Assembly (NCBI GenBank): GCA_002346625.1
Contig: DEAF01000031.1
Span: 1-53,656 of the forward strand
DNA from: Gemmatimonadales bacterium UBA2989
GTDB taxonomy: Bacteria > Gemmatimonadota > Gemmatimonadetes > Longimicrobiales > Gaopeijiaceae
Direction: 5' to 3'
DNA: 53,656 nt
Below are positions 15,960-24,076 of the stretch, piece after piece. The position numbers were made by a program, and so were the translations under genes. The notes below the pieces were generated by a model. The model was not told the DNA's origin. It saw only the letters and a program-made list of their open reading frames with translations, and ran no database searches. The number at the start of each line of letters is the position of its first letter. Positions within the stretch are counted from its first letter, which is position 1.

Positions 15960-17369
15960 ATGAAAGTGAGTCAGATGTCCAGGATAGATTCCCGTAGAAA
16001 AAACAACACTGTAGCAGTTTTGATTCTTCTAAATATTTTTATTGCTGGGGATGTACTAGCTCAAATTTCGGATACACATCCCAGGCCCATGGGGCTGCAA
16101 GGAAGCACTAATGTCCATGTTCTCTCTCATATACCACTTGGCGGCAAATACACTACGGGGGATATCGAGGTAGAGCAGGACCCAGACAGACCTTATGCGT
16201 ATGTGTCACGACTTTACGAAACTGGATTTGACATTGTAAGTATCGAGGACCCTGACAACGCAGAGATAATATATGAATGGCGTATAGAGAATTCTGAGCT
16301 TCATCAGGGAAGGGGTGGTGTTGATGGAAAATATTTCAAATTAGATGGACGGTACTACTATCTCCAATCTACTCAATTCAGGAGCGGAGGGCCGGACGCA
16401 GAAGTTGCTGGAATAGTATTTGATGTCACAGGTCTCCCTGATGTATCAAAGGTACATGAAGTTAGACGTTTCCGGGTTCCTGATGCTCCGGGTGGTTTCC
16501 ATAATATCTTTATTTATAAACATTCTGATGACCGGGTAATCCTTTTCGCTACTTCTAGGGGGACCAAGTTGTATGATCTTGGGAAATTTTTATCAGGAGA
16601 TGAAGAACAAGGTTTTATAGGGACTATTTCTGTTCCTGAAAATCCTGGGGATCTATCCACAGGATATCATGACTTGTATGCAATGTTTGATCCTGTCACA
16701 CAGCAAGATCGATTTTATGGTGCGGGAGGCGGGGGGTATTACGTATGGAACATTTCTCAGCCTGAATATCCTGAGATCATGTTTACTATTACACGTGTCT
16801 CGGGATTCAATTGGGGACATACTTTTACACCAACCCCTGACGGAAGATATGCTATAGGAGAAGCGGAATGGCAGTATCAGCCATTACGTATTTTCGATCT
16901 TAAGTCGGGCTACGAAGCAGTGGCACGAGGTGAAACAACTAATATCAATCGAGCTATAGGATCGTGGACTCCTGATTGGAAAACCGTAGCTCATAATCAT
17001 GAAGTGCGTTGGCCTTATGTGTTTGTTTCTGGATACGAAACAGGACTTTCTATATTCAATATGATGGATCCGACCAATCCTTACACGGTGGGTTATTTTG
17101 ATACATTTGATGGGCCTCATAATGCTGGAAGCATGGGTGGTTCTGGGGGTGGCGGAAACTTTACTTGGGGGGTTTATGATGGTGCCTGGGGAGTGGACGT
17201 TAGAAACCATGATGGTCTTATAGTTATAAGCGATATGACTACTGGATTTTGGGTGGTTCGCATGGATGGATTTGAGGGTTGGAACGGGAATGATTGGGGT
17301 ATGCCCAATAGTTCAAGTGTCCAGGACTATGACAACGGCCCTGACGGAAAACAAAGGCCGATTTCTTAA
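15960..17369 (+). CDS. Secreted LVIVD-type beta-propeller protein
   Basis: A protein of about 469 residues with a signal peptide: basic SRRKNN, then a hydrophobic stretch ending in VLA-Q. Recurrent blocks such as YAYVSRLYETGFDIVSIEDP and VFVSGYETGLSIFNMMDPTNP are LVIVD-like blades, so I expect a beta-propeller on the cell surface or in the periplasm. The many Gly/Trp segments near the end (SMGGSGGGGNFTWG) are unusual. Starts are ambiguous among TTG 15948, ATG 15960 and ATG 15975. No partner is obvious; its stop is immediately next to the stop of the convergent SDR gene. Ligand unknown. Confidence 0.75.
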   Translation: MKVSQMSRIDSRRKNNTVAVLILLNIFIAGDVLAQISDTHPRPMGLQGSTNVHVLSHIPLGGKYTTGDIEVEQDPDRPYAYVSRLYETGFDIVSIEDPDNAEIIYEWRIENSELHQGRGGVDGKYFKLDGRYYYLQSTQFRSGGPDAEVAGIVFDVTGLPDVSKVHEVRRFRVPDAPGGFHNIFIYKHSDDRVILFATSRGTKLYDLGKFLSGDEEQGFIGTISVPENPGDLSTGYHDLYAMFDPVTQQDRFYGAGGGGYYVWNISQPEYPEIMFTITRVSGFNWGHTFTPTPDGRYAIGEAEWQYQPLRIFDLKSGYEAVARGETTNINRAIGSWTPDWKTVAHNHEVRWPYVFVSGYETGLSIFNMMDPTNPYTVGYFDTFDGPHNAGSMGGSGGGGNFTWGVYDGAWGVDVRNHDGLIVISDMTTGFWVVRMDGFEGWNGNDWGMPNSSSVQDYDNGPDGKQRPIS

Positions 17370-18542
17370 CTAGTAATCATATTTTAAATGCTGGGCGTGC
17401 CAGGCAGCTAGGATTTCAGATTCTATTTCCATGGTCAATCCAGAGCGTTGGCGGTCTTTCCATTCTTCGGCCCAGGTAAAAAACCAGTCTAATGTATCCT
17501 TCGCAGTTACGGCTAGGGGGCGATACCTGAGGCCTGCTGATATAGAGAGCTTACGGCTTATAAGGCCAAATCCAGTTCCACCGCCGATGCTCATTCCTGG
17601 AGGACCAGGATAGTCGTCACGTGGAGGCCACCAGAGTGGCAAATCTCTCCAGGGATAAATCTTTTTCTTTGATAAAAATTCAGCGTCTACCCATGTAAAA
17701 TTGATAGCAGAATTAGTTATTGCACGAATACCATACAGGAATTCGGAAATTGATAGTTCGGATTCAGGCCCGACTGCGTTGTAAGTACCAAGGGTTTTAT
17801 TTTCCAATAGATGAATGACAAAATCGGCCAGGTCTCTTGCGTCAATGATCTGTATGGGGTCAGTAGGGTCGCCGGGAGCTAAAACTTCTCCACCTATATT
17901 TATGCGTTGAAGCCAGTACACGAGGTCAGTGCGACGATCTCCAGGACCAACTATCCAGGTTGGCCTTATTACCGTAGAACGGTTCGGGAACACTTCTCTA
18001 ACTTCACGTTCACATTGAGCTTTCAGGGGGCCGTAGAAAGATCCGACGTCCTCGGTGGTGGGATCTTGAAGGATGGCCATTGGCGCATCTTCATTAATGT
18101 CAATGATATTGTAGGTTTGGTATGCATCTGTAGTTGAGATGTACAAATATTGCTGTACAGTGTCTTTGAGTAATTCGGCGGAGTCACGCACTAGACGTGG
18201 TAAATATCCGGAAGTATCTATGACTGCATCCCATTCGCGGCCTTTTAAAATATCCAGCCCCCCGTCTCTATCCCCTCGTAATTTCTCTAAATCAGGGAAA
18301 AGATGAGGATTTGTAATACCACGATTGAAAAGGGTGACTTCATGCCCTTCTTTGCGGGCCACACGTACCATATGAGGGCCGATGAATCCAGTTCCGCCGA
18401 TAAACAAGATTTTAAGAGGATTAGAGCTATATTTTTTATCATGTGTGCTATCTATTGTGGATTCCACTGGAGGTATCCCGAGAGCAAGGGCACCGTATGT
18501 TGTTGCTGAACGTTCAATGAAGTCACGCCTAGAGGGGGTCAT
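17370..18542 (-). CDS. Tat-exported NAD-dependent epimerase/dehydratase-like (SDR) protein
   Basis: A 390-residue extended short-chain dehydrogenase. Residues 1-25 have SRRDFIE followed by an Ala/Gly-rich hydrophobic stretch, a twin-arginine signal, which sets the start at ATG 18542. The Rossmann loop GGTGFIG is near residue 50; the active site is formed by STTDAY and YGPLK (YxxxK) around residues 145-180. The C-terminal half has IIDARDLADFVIHLLE, typical of sugar-nucleotide or isoflavone-type SDRs. Export with a bound cofactor fits Tat use. Substrate unknown. Its stop directly abuts the stop of the plus-strand LVIVD gene. Confidence 0.82.
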   Translation of the reverse strand: MTPSRRDFIERSATTYGALALGIPPVESTIDSTHDKKYSSNPLKILFIGGTGFIGPHMVRVARKEGHEVTLFNRGITNPHLFPDLEKLRGDRDGGLDILKGREWDAVIDTSGYLPRLVRDSAELLKDTVQQYLYISTTDAYQTYNIIDINEDAPMAILQDPTTEDVGSFYGPLKAQCEREVREVFPNRSTVIRPTWIVGPGDRRTDLVYWLQRINIGGEVLAPGDPTDPIQIIDARDLADFVIHLLENKTLGTYNAVGPESELSISEFLYGIRAITNSAINFTWVDAEFLSKKKIYPWRDLPLWWPPRDDYPGPPGMSIGGGTGFGLISRKLSISAGLRYRPLAVTAKDTLDWFFTWAEEWKDRQRSGLTMEIESEILAAWHAQHLKYDY

Positions 18543-18684
18543 TGCTATACTTCCTCGATTGGAGTTACAAGCTATAGATATCACGCTCGAATTTGCCGAT
18601 CATTATGATATTGATGGTTAAAAAAAGACAGGTGTCTGATTATCAAAACAGTCAATGCATTAGTAACAAGCTTTGGAAAAAACC

Positions 18685-19332
18685 ATGAATAAGTCTCCAT
18701 ACCAAGAAAATTTAGAACCCAGCCAATTGCCCGGCGTACCATGGTTTGCACTCGCTATTGTAACCGGGCTACTTTTTTTGGCGATTTTATTTGTAATATC
18801 TAGCCTCAGGAGTCCTGAGCTTGAGTGGTATCCGGTTTCTGAGATTAAGATTGTGGAGGCAGGGGATAGGCTTGTGGGCCCTATTGTGTATACAGTAGAT
18901 GCCAGGAAGGACGGTCTAACTTATTTCGATTTTTCGAGAGGATCTGTCATCGAAGGAAACTCTGACTCTAAAGAATGGGATCTAGCTTTTAATAGATTTA
19001 CTATTTTGGCTAACGGGGGGTCCGGTTTTAGTGGCGAAGGTGGTATACGTGATTTGGGGGAAGTGTCTTTCGATTCGGTAGATAGCGTTCCTGAAGATGG
19101 ATATGAAATCAATGAGGGCATGCCAGAATTAGCTAATCCGGCTACGGTACAGTGGTATGACTACAGTTGGACTAGTCACATCCTAAAGCCCAAGCCAAAA
19201 GTCTTTGCGCTACGAACGGGTGATGGGCGTTATGGAAAGTTTGAGATCCTGAGTTATTACTGTCCGGCAGCTCAACCAGGATGTGTAACTATAAGGTATG
19301 TGTACCAAGGATCTGGCATTACTACTTTTTGA
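18685..19332 (+). CDS. HmuY-like membrane-anchored protein
   Basis: A 215-residue protein with one hydrophobic helix near residues 20-42 and no lipobox, so it should be anchored in the inner membrane with its body outside. The body has the HmuY pattern: EWDLAFNRFTILANGG, a Gly-rich loop (GFSGEGGI), then a late block with KFEILSYY and VTIRYVYQ strands. Characterised HmuY proteins are haem-binding lipoproteins beside a TonB receptor. Here neither a receptor nor haem genes are adjacent, so haem binding is not supported. ATG 18685 is chosen over TTG 18673. It is 19 bases before the dehydratase and probably co-transcribed. Confidence 0.6.
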   Translation: MNKSPYQENLEPSQLPGVPWFALAIVTGLLFLAILFVISSLRSPELEWYPVSEIKIVEAGDRLVGPIVYTVDARKDGLTYFDFSRGSVIEGNSDSKEWDLAFNRFTILANGGSGFSGEGGIRDLGEVSFDSVDSVPEDGYEINEGMPELANPATVQWYDYSWTSHILKPKPKVFALRTGDGRYGKFEILSYYCPAAQPGCVTIRYVYQGSGITTF

Positions 19333-19351
19333 AGGCATTTGGGATGATTGA

Positions 19352-20305
19352 ATGAATATGAAGTTTGATTTTGAATCTGCTGAAAAATCCTTGGAGGGAT
19401 TAGTTAGTAGGACGCCTACACTTTTTTCTGCTGACCTTACAGAGCGAATAGGTTCAGACGTTTACTTGAAGCCCGAGAATCTCCAGGTGACAGGTTCTTT
19501 TAAGATTCGCGGGGCAGCCAATCGCATGGTCACTCTTACAGAAGAAGAAAAGGCTCGTGGAGTTATAACGGCATCGAGTGGGAATCATGGAAAAGCTGTG
19601 GCCTACATGGCGTCCAGGATGTCTATACCTGCTACCATATGTGTCCCTGGCTGGATAGATCCATTGAAGTATAAAGATATGGAAGCAAATGGAGCACGGA
19701 TATTATTGATTGGGGAGACGTATGACGAAGCAGATAGGCAAGCACATGAATTAAAAAAAAGGGAAAGCCTCACATTTATACATCCATTCGATGATCCTCT
19801 CGTAATTGCGGGGCAAGGCACAGTCGGATTAGAGGTTATCAGGGACATTCCTAACCTCTCTGAGATATTAATTCCTCTTTCGGGTGGAGGATTAGCTGGT
19901 GGAATAGCATGTGCGATAAAGACAGCTGGTTCGATCGCTATGGTTACAGCTGTATCTGCAGATCAGGCTACTGTTATGCTTGAGAGCATTAAGTCTGGTG
20001 GGCCCGTTGAAATGAAAGACAATAATACTCTTGCCAGTGCTCTTTTGGGTGGCATTGGACTAGACAACCGATATAGTTTTAACCTTGTCCGGAACTATGT
20101 GGACCGTCATTTGACGGTATCAGAAAAAGATATTGCTATGGCTATGGATTATGCAGCCAGAGAGTTACATATGGTTGTAGAAGGAGGGGGGGCAGTGGCT
20201 TTGGCAGCCATACTAACTAAAGACTGGAATTCTGAAAATCCAGGAAAACCAATAGCCATTGTACTCAGTGGGGGCAATGTTTCTAGTGATTATTTTATGA
20301 TGTAA
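19352..20305 (+). CDS. PLP-dependent threonine/serine dehydratase family enzyme
   Basis: A 317-residue fold-type II PLP enzyme. The lysine is in SFKIRGA (about residue 51), followed by SSGNHGKAVA and the glycine loop SGGGLAGG; the C-terminus has VLSGGNV. Length and lack of an ACT domain match the short catabolic threonine dehydratase / serine racemase group rather than biosynthetic IlvA with regulation. Related enzymes act on threo-3-hydroxyaspartate or ectoine intermediates, so the exact substrate is open. With thrC-thrB also in the window it could turn threonine to 2-oxobutanoate. Confidence 0.88.
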   Translation: MNMKFDFESAEKSLEGLVSRTPTLFSADLTERIGSDVYLKPENLQVTGSFKIRGAANRMVTLTEEEKARGVITASSGNHGKAVAYMASRMSIPATICVPGWIDPLKYKDMEANGARILLIGETYDEADRQAHELKKRESLTFIHPFDDPLVIAGQGTVGLEVIRDIPNLSEILIPLSGGGLAGGIACAIKTAGSIAMVTAVSADQATVMLESIKSGGPVEMKDNNTLASALLGGIGLDNRYSFNLVRNYVDRHLTVSEKDIAMAMDYAARELHMVVEGGGAVALAAILTKDWNSENPGKPIAIVLSGGNVSSDYFMM

Positions 20306-20315
20306 TAAAAAATAA

Positions 20316-20684
20316 CTACCCCCGAAAAGCCACCCATGCAAGGATCGCCCAGCCTAAAATCATAGCTAGACCTCCTATGGGTGTAATAGCACCAAGCCAA
20401 CGTTGTCCGGTTAATACTATCAAGTATAGGCTGCCTGAAAAAAGCAACACACCCATTATGAATAGCCATCCTACAGATATCGTGCTTTGATATGGCCATC
20501 GTGATATAGCCCAGGCCACGACAAAAAGTGCAAGTGCATGATAGATCTGATAGCGAATACCAATTTCTAGGATAGATAATTTTTCTGAACTCAGTCGTTC
20601 TTTCAGAAGATGAGCCCCAAAAGCTCCCATAACGATGCCTGTCATAGCGAAAAAAGATCCTACTATAACAAATAATCTGTCCAT
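20316..20684 (-). CDS. DUF423 / YgdD-family small membrane protein
   Basis: A 122-residue inner-membrane protein with four hydrophobic helices. The GAFGAHLLKERLS segment near residue 20 and YHALALF are the DUF423 signature. The start at ATG 20684 is preceded by AGGGA and matches family length; the frame runs 17 residues further upstream. Function unknown. It converges on the dehydratase gene with only ten bases between their stops. Confidence 0.88.
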   Translation of the reverse strand: MDRLFVIVGSFFAMTGIVMGAFGAHLLKERLSSEKLSILEIGIRYQIYHALALFVVAWAISRWPYQSTISVGWLFIMGVLLFSGSLYLIVLTGQRWLGAITPIGGLAMILGWAILAWVAFRG

Positions 20685-20929
20685 GTATATCCCTGGAATG
20701 TTAAAATCTCTTGTTAATAAAAATACCTTTATCAACCAGTAGGCTCAGCATAAAGTGTTATTTATAATTAAGCTAGGTTAAGGCTGATTTATATTTCCCC
20801 CTTGCTAGAAACTCAAGATTGTGCAATATGGCCGTCCTGGTAAGACCTTAGGGTGCATTATTAGAGTAAGGATATTTTATTTAGTGATTTTGTTTCTCTA
20901 AAAAACAAGAATGATAGAGAGAGGGGTAC

Positions 20930-21625
20930 ATGCCGCTAAAGGTGATTCCACGGCGTGACAGAAAACTTAATAAACTAATCAAGGCTGCTAAGCCTGAGGA
21001 ATATCGTAAAGGTCAGAATATTTTCTTGCATTCTGATAATGCCGATACACTTTTTCTTGTACAAGGTGGCCACATACGCCTGACGTTGCCACGTACAGGG
21101 AAAGATGTCCAAAGAACGGTTGCTATAGCGGGTCCTGGTGAAATATTTGGTGAAGAAGCAATCACTAAGGATGAGTCCCGTCGTTATACAGCTGTGGCAG
21201 GGTCAGCTTGTACTGTGCTCCCCTTGAGTGGGGTAGGGGTTTTTAAGGCTCTTAGGGGGTCTCCCACAACTCTTGATGTTTTCTTGTCTAGCTATGATCG
21301 TGACTTAGCAGCGTCACGACGTATGGCCGGTTCTTCGGGGTCTTCCTCTAAGGCCAGGATAGCCGATGTTGTCCTTGATTTAGCCTATCGGCTGGGTGAT
21401 GATGATGGACGCCGTATTCGTTTGGGGCATTGGTTCACCCATCAAGAAATTGCAGATCTTGCCGGAGCTCATAGGTCAACTGTCACTACTGCTCTTAATG
21501 ATTGGATCTACGAGGGGGTGCTGAGACAGTATCCACGGGCGCTTACAATCGCTAAGCCAGGGACTCTTAGGAAAGCGGGGTCAGAGGCTTCACGAAGACG
21601 ACGTCGAAAAAAGACTTCCCGTTGA
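20930..21625 (+). CDS. Crp/Fnr-family transcription regulator
   Basis: A 231-residue regulator. Residues of about 15-130 form a cyclic-nucleotide-binding-like barrel with GEIFGEEAI and RRYTAVAGS in the place of the phosphate cassette. A winged helix follows with FTHQEIADLAGAHRSTVTTAL as its helix-turn-helix near residues 173-193. The last 20 residues are strongly basic, an unusual extension that could add non-specific DNA contact. There are no Fnr-type N-terminal cysteines, so no Fe-S sensing is apparent. GAGAGGGG precedes ATG 20930. Targets cannot be read from the window. Confidence 0.9.
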   Translation: MPLKVIPRRDRKLNKLIKAAKPEEYRKGQNIFLHSDNADTLFLVQGGHIRLTLPRTGKDVQRTVAIAGPGEIFGEEAITKDESRRYTAVAGSACTVLPLSGVGVFKALRGSPTTLDVFLSSYDRDLAASRRMAGSSGSSSKARIADVVLDLAYRLGDDDGRRIRLGHWFTHQEIADLAGAHRSTVTTALNDWIYEGVLRQYPRALTIAKPGTLRKAGSEASRRRRRKKTSR

Positions 21626-21694
21626 CCTTAAATTCTCGCAAGTATAGGTTTCCCGATCTTTTAGTAAACCCCACAATCAGGTCGATCAACTAAG

Positions 21695-22399
21695 ATGCCT
21701 AAACACCGACAACCTTCTACTCACCGTAAAGCCAGCATCTCCGAACAACAAGATGATGCTTTTGTTGCTAGTGCAATGGCTTTTTCACAGTGGGCTAATA
21801 AAAATCGTCGTTTATTGGTCTTTATAGGGATTGGAGCAGTTCTTCTCATCGTGAGTGGTGTGGAGATTGTAACAAGCCAACGTTCCTTAGCTATTCAGGC
21901 TGTGAACGATTTAGAGGTGATCCATCAGACTATCTCGCTGTCAGCTTTTGAAGATGCCAAGGTGCAACTGAATGCTTATCTCGAAAGGTTTGAGGGTCAC
22001 GAAAAGGCGGACGAAGCATTAGTTATGCTGGGGCGTCTTCATCTTGAGTCTGGAGATCCTGCTGTAGCCATAAACGTCCTTGAGAGGGGCGGTCTAAGCT
22101 TGAATGATGGATTGGGGGTCCAGGGCAATTCTTTATTAGCACGTGCATATGAAGATCAAGGTAGGTGGTCCGATGCCGAGTCTCTTTATCTTGAAATTGC
22201 GGATCGTGCGAAGCTCGCATTTCAAGTCCGGGATGCCCTTAGTAGTGCTGCTAGAATTAGGCATCAGCAGAATGATATCGTGGGGGCATTAGAAATTTAC
22301 GAACTCATTTTGGATGATTTTGAATCTGATGATATGGGTCGTGGCATCTATGAACTCCGGTTTTCTGAAATGCGTGAAGTCCTTGGGGGGGCTCAATAA
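21695..22399 (+). CDS. Membrane-anchored TPR protein (YfgM/TPR_21-like)
   Basis: A 234-residue protein with a charged N-terminus, one transmembrane helix near residues 37-57, then TPR-like helices to the end (pairs such as ADEALVMLGRLHLESGD and VQGNSLLARAYEDQGRWSDAE). This layout matches YfgM-type proteins, known as ancillary partners of the SecYEG translocon. That role is inferred from the layout only. It follows the Crp/Fnr gene by 69 bases. No outer-membrane BamB, the usual neighbour, is here. Confidence 0.75.
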   Translation: MPKHRQPSTHRKASISEQQDDAFVASAMAFSQWANKNRRLLVFIGIGAVLLIVSGVEIVTSQRSLAIQAVNDLEVIHQTISLSAFEDAKVQLNAYLERFEGHEKADEALVMLGRLHLESGDPAVAINVLERGGLSLNDGLGVQGNSLLARAYEDQGRWSDAESLYLEIADRAKLAFQVRDALSSAARIRHQQNDIVGALEIYELILDDFESDDMGRGIYELRFSEMREVLGGAQ

Positions 22400-22411
22400 T
22401 TTGAAAGTTCG

Positions 22412-22502
22412 TTGACAGTTAAATTAAACGGTTCGATCCAGCGTACAGGTCGAGCATGGTGTATATATAAATGAGCTATGGTGTCCACTGGTTCCTGGAC
22501 GC
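22412..22502 (+). promoter_or_regulatory. Leader region before NhaC with a hairpin
   Basis: The 168 bases before nhaC hold a TTGACA at 22412-22417 without a proper -10 at the right spacing, and a hairpin GTGTCCA (22481-22487) with TGGACGC (22496-22502), seven pairs including one G-U, with no T-run after it. It may belong to the promoter or leader of the antiporter gene. Weak evidence. Confidence 0.2.
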
Positions 22503-22567
22503 TTCTAAGGTGATCGTAAGATTTTTCTGCGGGTATGTACGACACGAGACAATAGGAGTGGAATGAC

Positions 22568-23998
22568 ATGGTCGTTCAACAGGTTGCTTCGTACGGAATT
22601 ATGTCGCTGTTGCCTCCTTTGCTCGCGATTGGGCTCGCCATTTATACGAGACAGGTTTTCCTCTCACTTGCAGCTGGGATCTGGCTCGGTTTTACGATAA
22701 TTGCCGATTGGAATCCGGCCATCGGTACAGCCGATGCGATAGAGGGTACGGTCGCAGTTCTCTCAGATACGGGAAGCGCCAAAGTAATTGTCTTCACGTT
22801 TCTGATTGGATCTCTGATTGCTACAGTCGAAGCAAACGGAGGTATGCGTGGTTTTGTCCGGTGGGTAGAGCACGCACGCTGGGTCACAAACCCTCGCCGT
22901 GCACAGGTCTTAGCCTGGCTCACCGGGATAGTGATCTTTATCGAATCGAACCTGACGATTCTCGTAGCCGGGTCAGTGTCACGCCCGCTATTTGACCGCT
23001 TCAAGGTTTCGCGCGAAAAATTGGCATATATCATCGATTCGACTTCAGCTCCAGTTTGCATCCTTATTCCTTTTAATGCTTGGGGTGCAATGGTCCTTGG
23101 CATCTTAGCGAACCAAGGTGTGGTAAATCCACTGGGAACGTTTCTTATTGCAATTCCTATGAATTTGTATGCGGTGGCGGCCCTAGTACTGGCTGGCTTG
23201 ACGGCTTTTTTAGGATGGGATATTGGAGCTATGAAAAAAGCAGAAGAGCGGACCCAGGGTGGGGAGCTCACATGGAAGCATTCAGTCGCATTCGCAGATC
23301 CTGGTGATATTGCACCAGCACCAGCGGAAGATGTCGTTCTCAGGCCGCACAACATGCTGATCCCAATTGCGGTCATGGTCTTTTCTATGCCCGTCTTTAT
23401 GTGGATTACGGGTGAAGGAAACCTTGCTAAGGGCTCTGGGTCGACTAGCGTACTCTGGGCTGTATTACTGGGGCTCGGCCTCGCATGGTTGCTATCCCTT
23501 GTACAGGGGTCCCTCGATCTAAATGGTCTTTCGAGAATAGGTATCAAAGGGGCTGGTGGTTTGACTGGGATGGCGGTCGTACTGTGGCTCGCACTTGCAC
23601 TTGGCAATGTAACGGGCTCACTCGGAACAGGTCAGTACGTGGCCGGTGCTGTTGGAGACAACGTTCCGTTATTTGCCTTGATACCTCTCGTTTTTTTAGT
23701 TACAGGAGGTATTGCATTCGCCACCGGTAGTAGTTGGGGCACTTTCGCGATCATGCTTGCAGTAGCGATACCTTTGTCAAACGCTTTGGGGCAGCCTCCG
23801 GCACCATTTGTGGCGGCAGTACTTTCCGGTGGCATCTTTGGTGATCATTGTAGTCCGATCAGCGACACTACAATTATTGCTTCATTAGCTTCTGCGACTG
23901 ACCACATCGAACATGTTCGCACGCAGCTACCCTATGCACTGATTGCTGGTGGAATTGCTACTGTCGGGTTTGCGTTTATCGGTTCGCTGCTTCCATGA
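22568..23998 (+). CDS. nhaC: Na+/H+ antiporter NhaC family protein
   Basis: A 476-residue inner-membrane antiporter with about 12 helices. The signature GIFGDHCSPISDTTI near residues 420-434 and the preceding GSSWGTFAIMLAVAIP are typical of NhaC-type carriers, which exchange sodium for protons, or in relatives malate and lactate. AGGAG at 22554-22558 is nine bases before ATG 22568. Six lines counted by hand give about 54% GC, against about 38-42% in most of the window, so codon use differs from neighbours and suggests transfer or strong selection. It is followed by a gap to the RlpA-like gene. Confidence 0.92.
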   Translation: MVVQQVASYGIMSLLPPLLAIGLAIYTRQVFLSLAAGIWLGFTIIADWNPAIGTADAIEGTVAVLSDTGSAKVIVFTFLIGSLIATVEANGGMRGFVRWVEHARWVTNPRRAQVLAWLTGIVIFIESNLTILVAGSVSRPLFDRFKVSREKLAYIIDSTSAPVCILIPFNAWGAMVLGILANQGVVNPLGTFLIAIPMNLYAVAALVLAGLTAFLGWDIGAMKKAEERTQGGELTWKHSVAFADPGDIAPAPAEDVVLRPHNMLIPIAVMVFSMPVFMWITGEGNLAKGSGSTSVLWAVLLGLGLAWLLSLVQGSLDLNGLSRIGIKGAGGLTGMAVVLWLALALGNVTGSLGTGQYVAGAVGDNVPLFALIPLVFLVTGGIAFATGSSWGTFAIMLAVAIPLSNALGQPPAPFVAAVLSGGIFGDHCSPISDTTIIASLASATDHIEHVRTQLPYALIAGGIATVGFAFIGSLLP

Positions 23999-24076
23999 CC
24001 GATGATAGAAACTCTTTCGCTGACTTGGATCTGGTTTCTGTCCTGATTGGGACCGTCCAAAAAGGAGTAAGCTGCC

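Noticed and set aside
22429..22446. GGTTCGATCC, like a tRNA T-arm, before nhaC
   Set aside because: The flanking bases do not pair as a five-base T stem and no anticodon or acceptor stem is found around it.
22642..23607. 321-codon antisense frame opposite nhaC
   Set aside because: It is a shadow of the GC-rich gene; the sense frame has a full NhaC signature and a good ribosome site.
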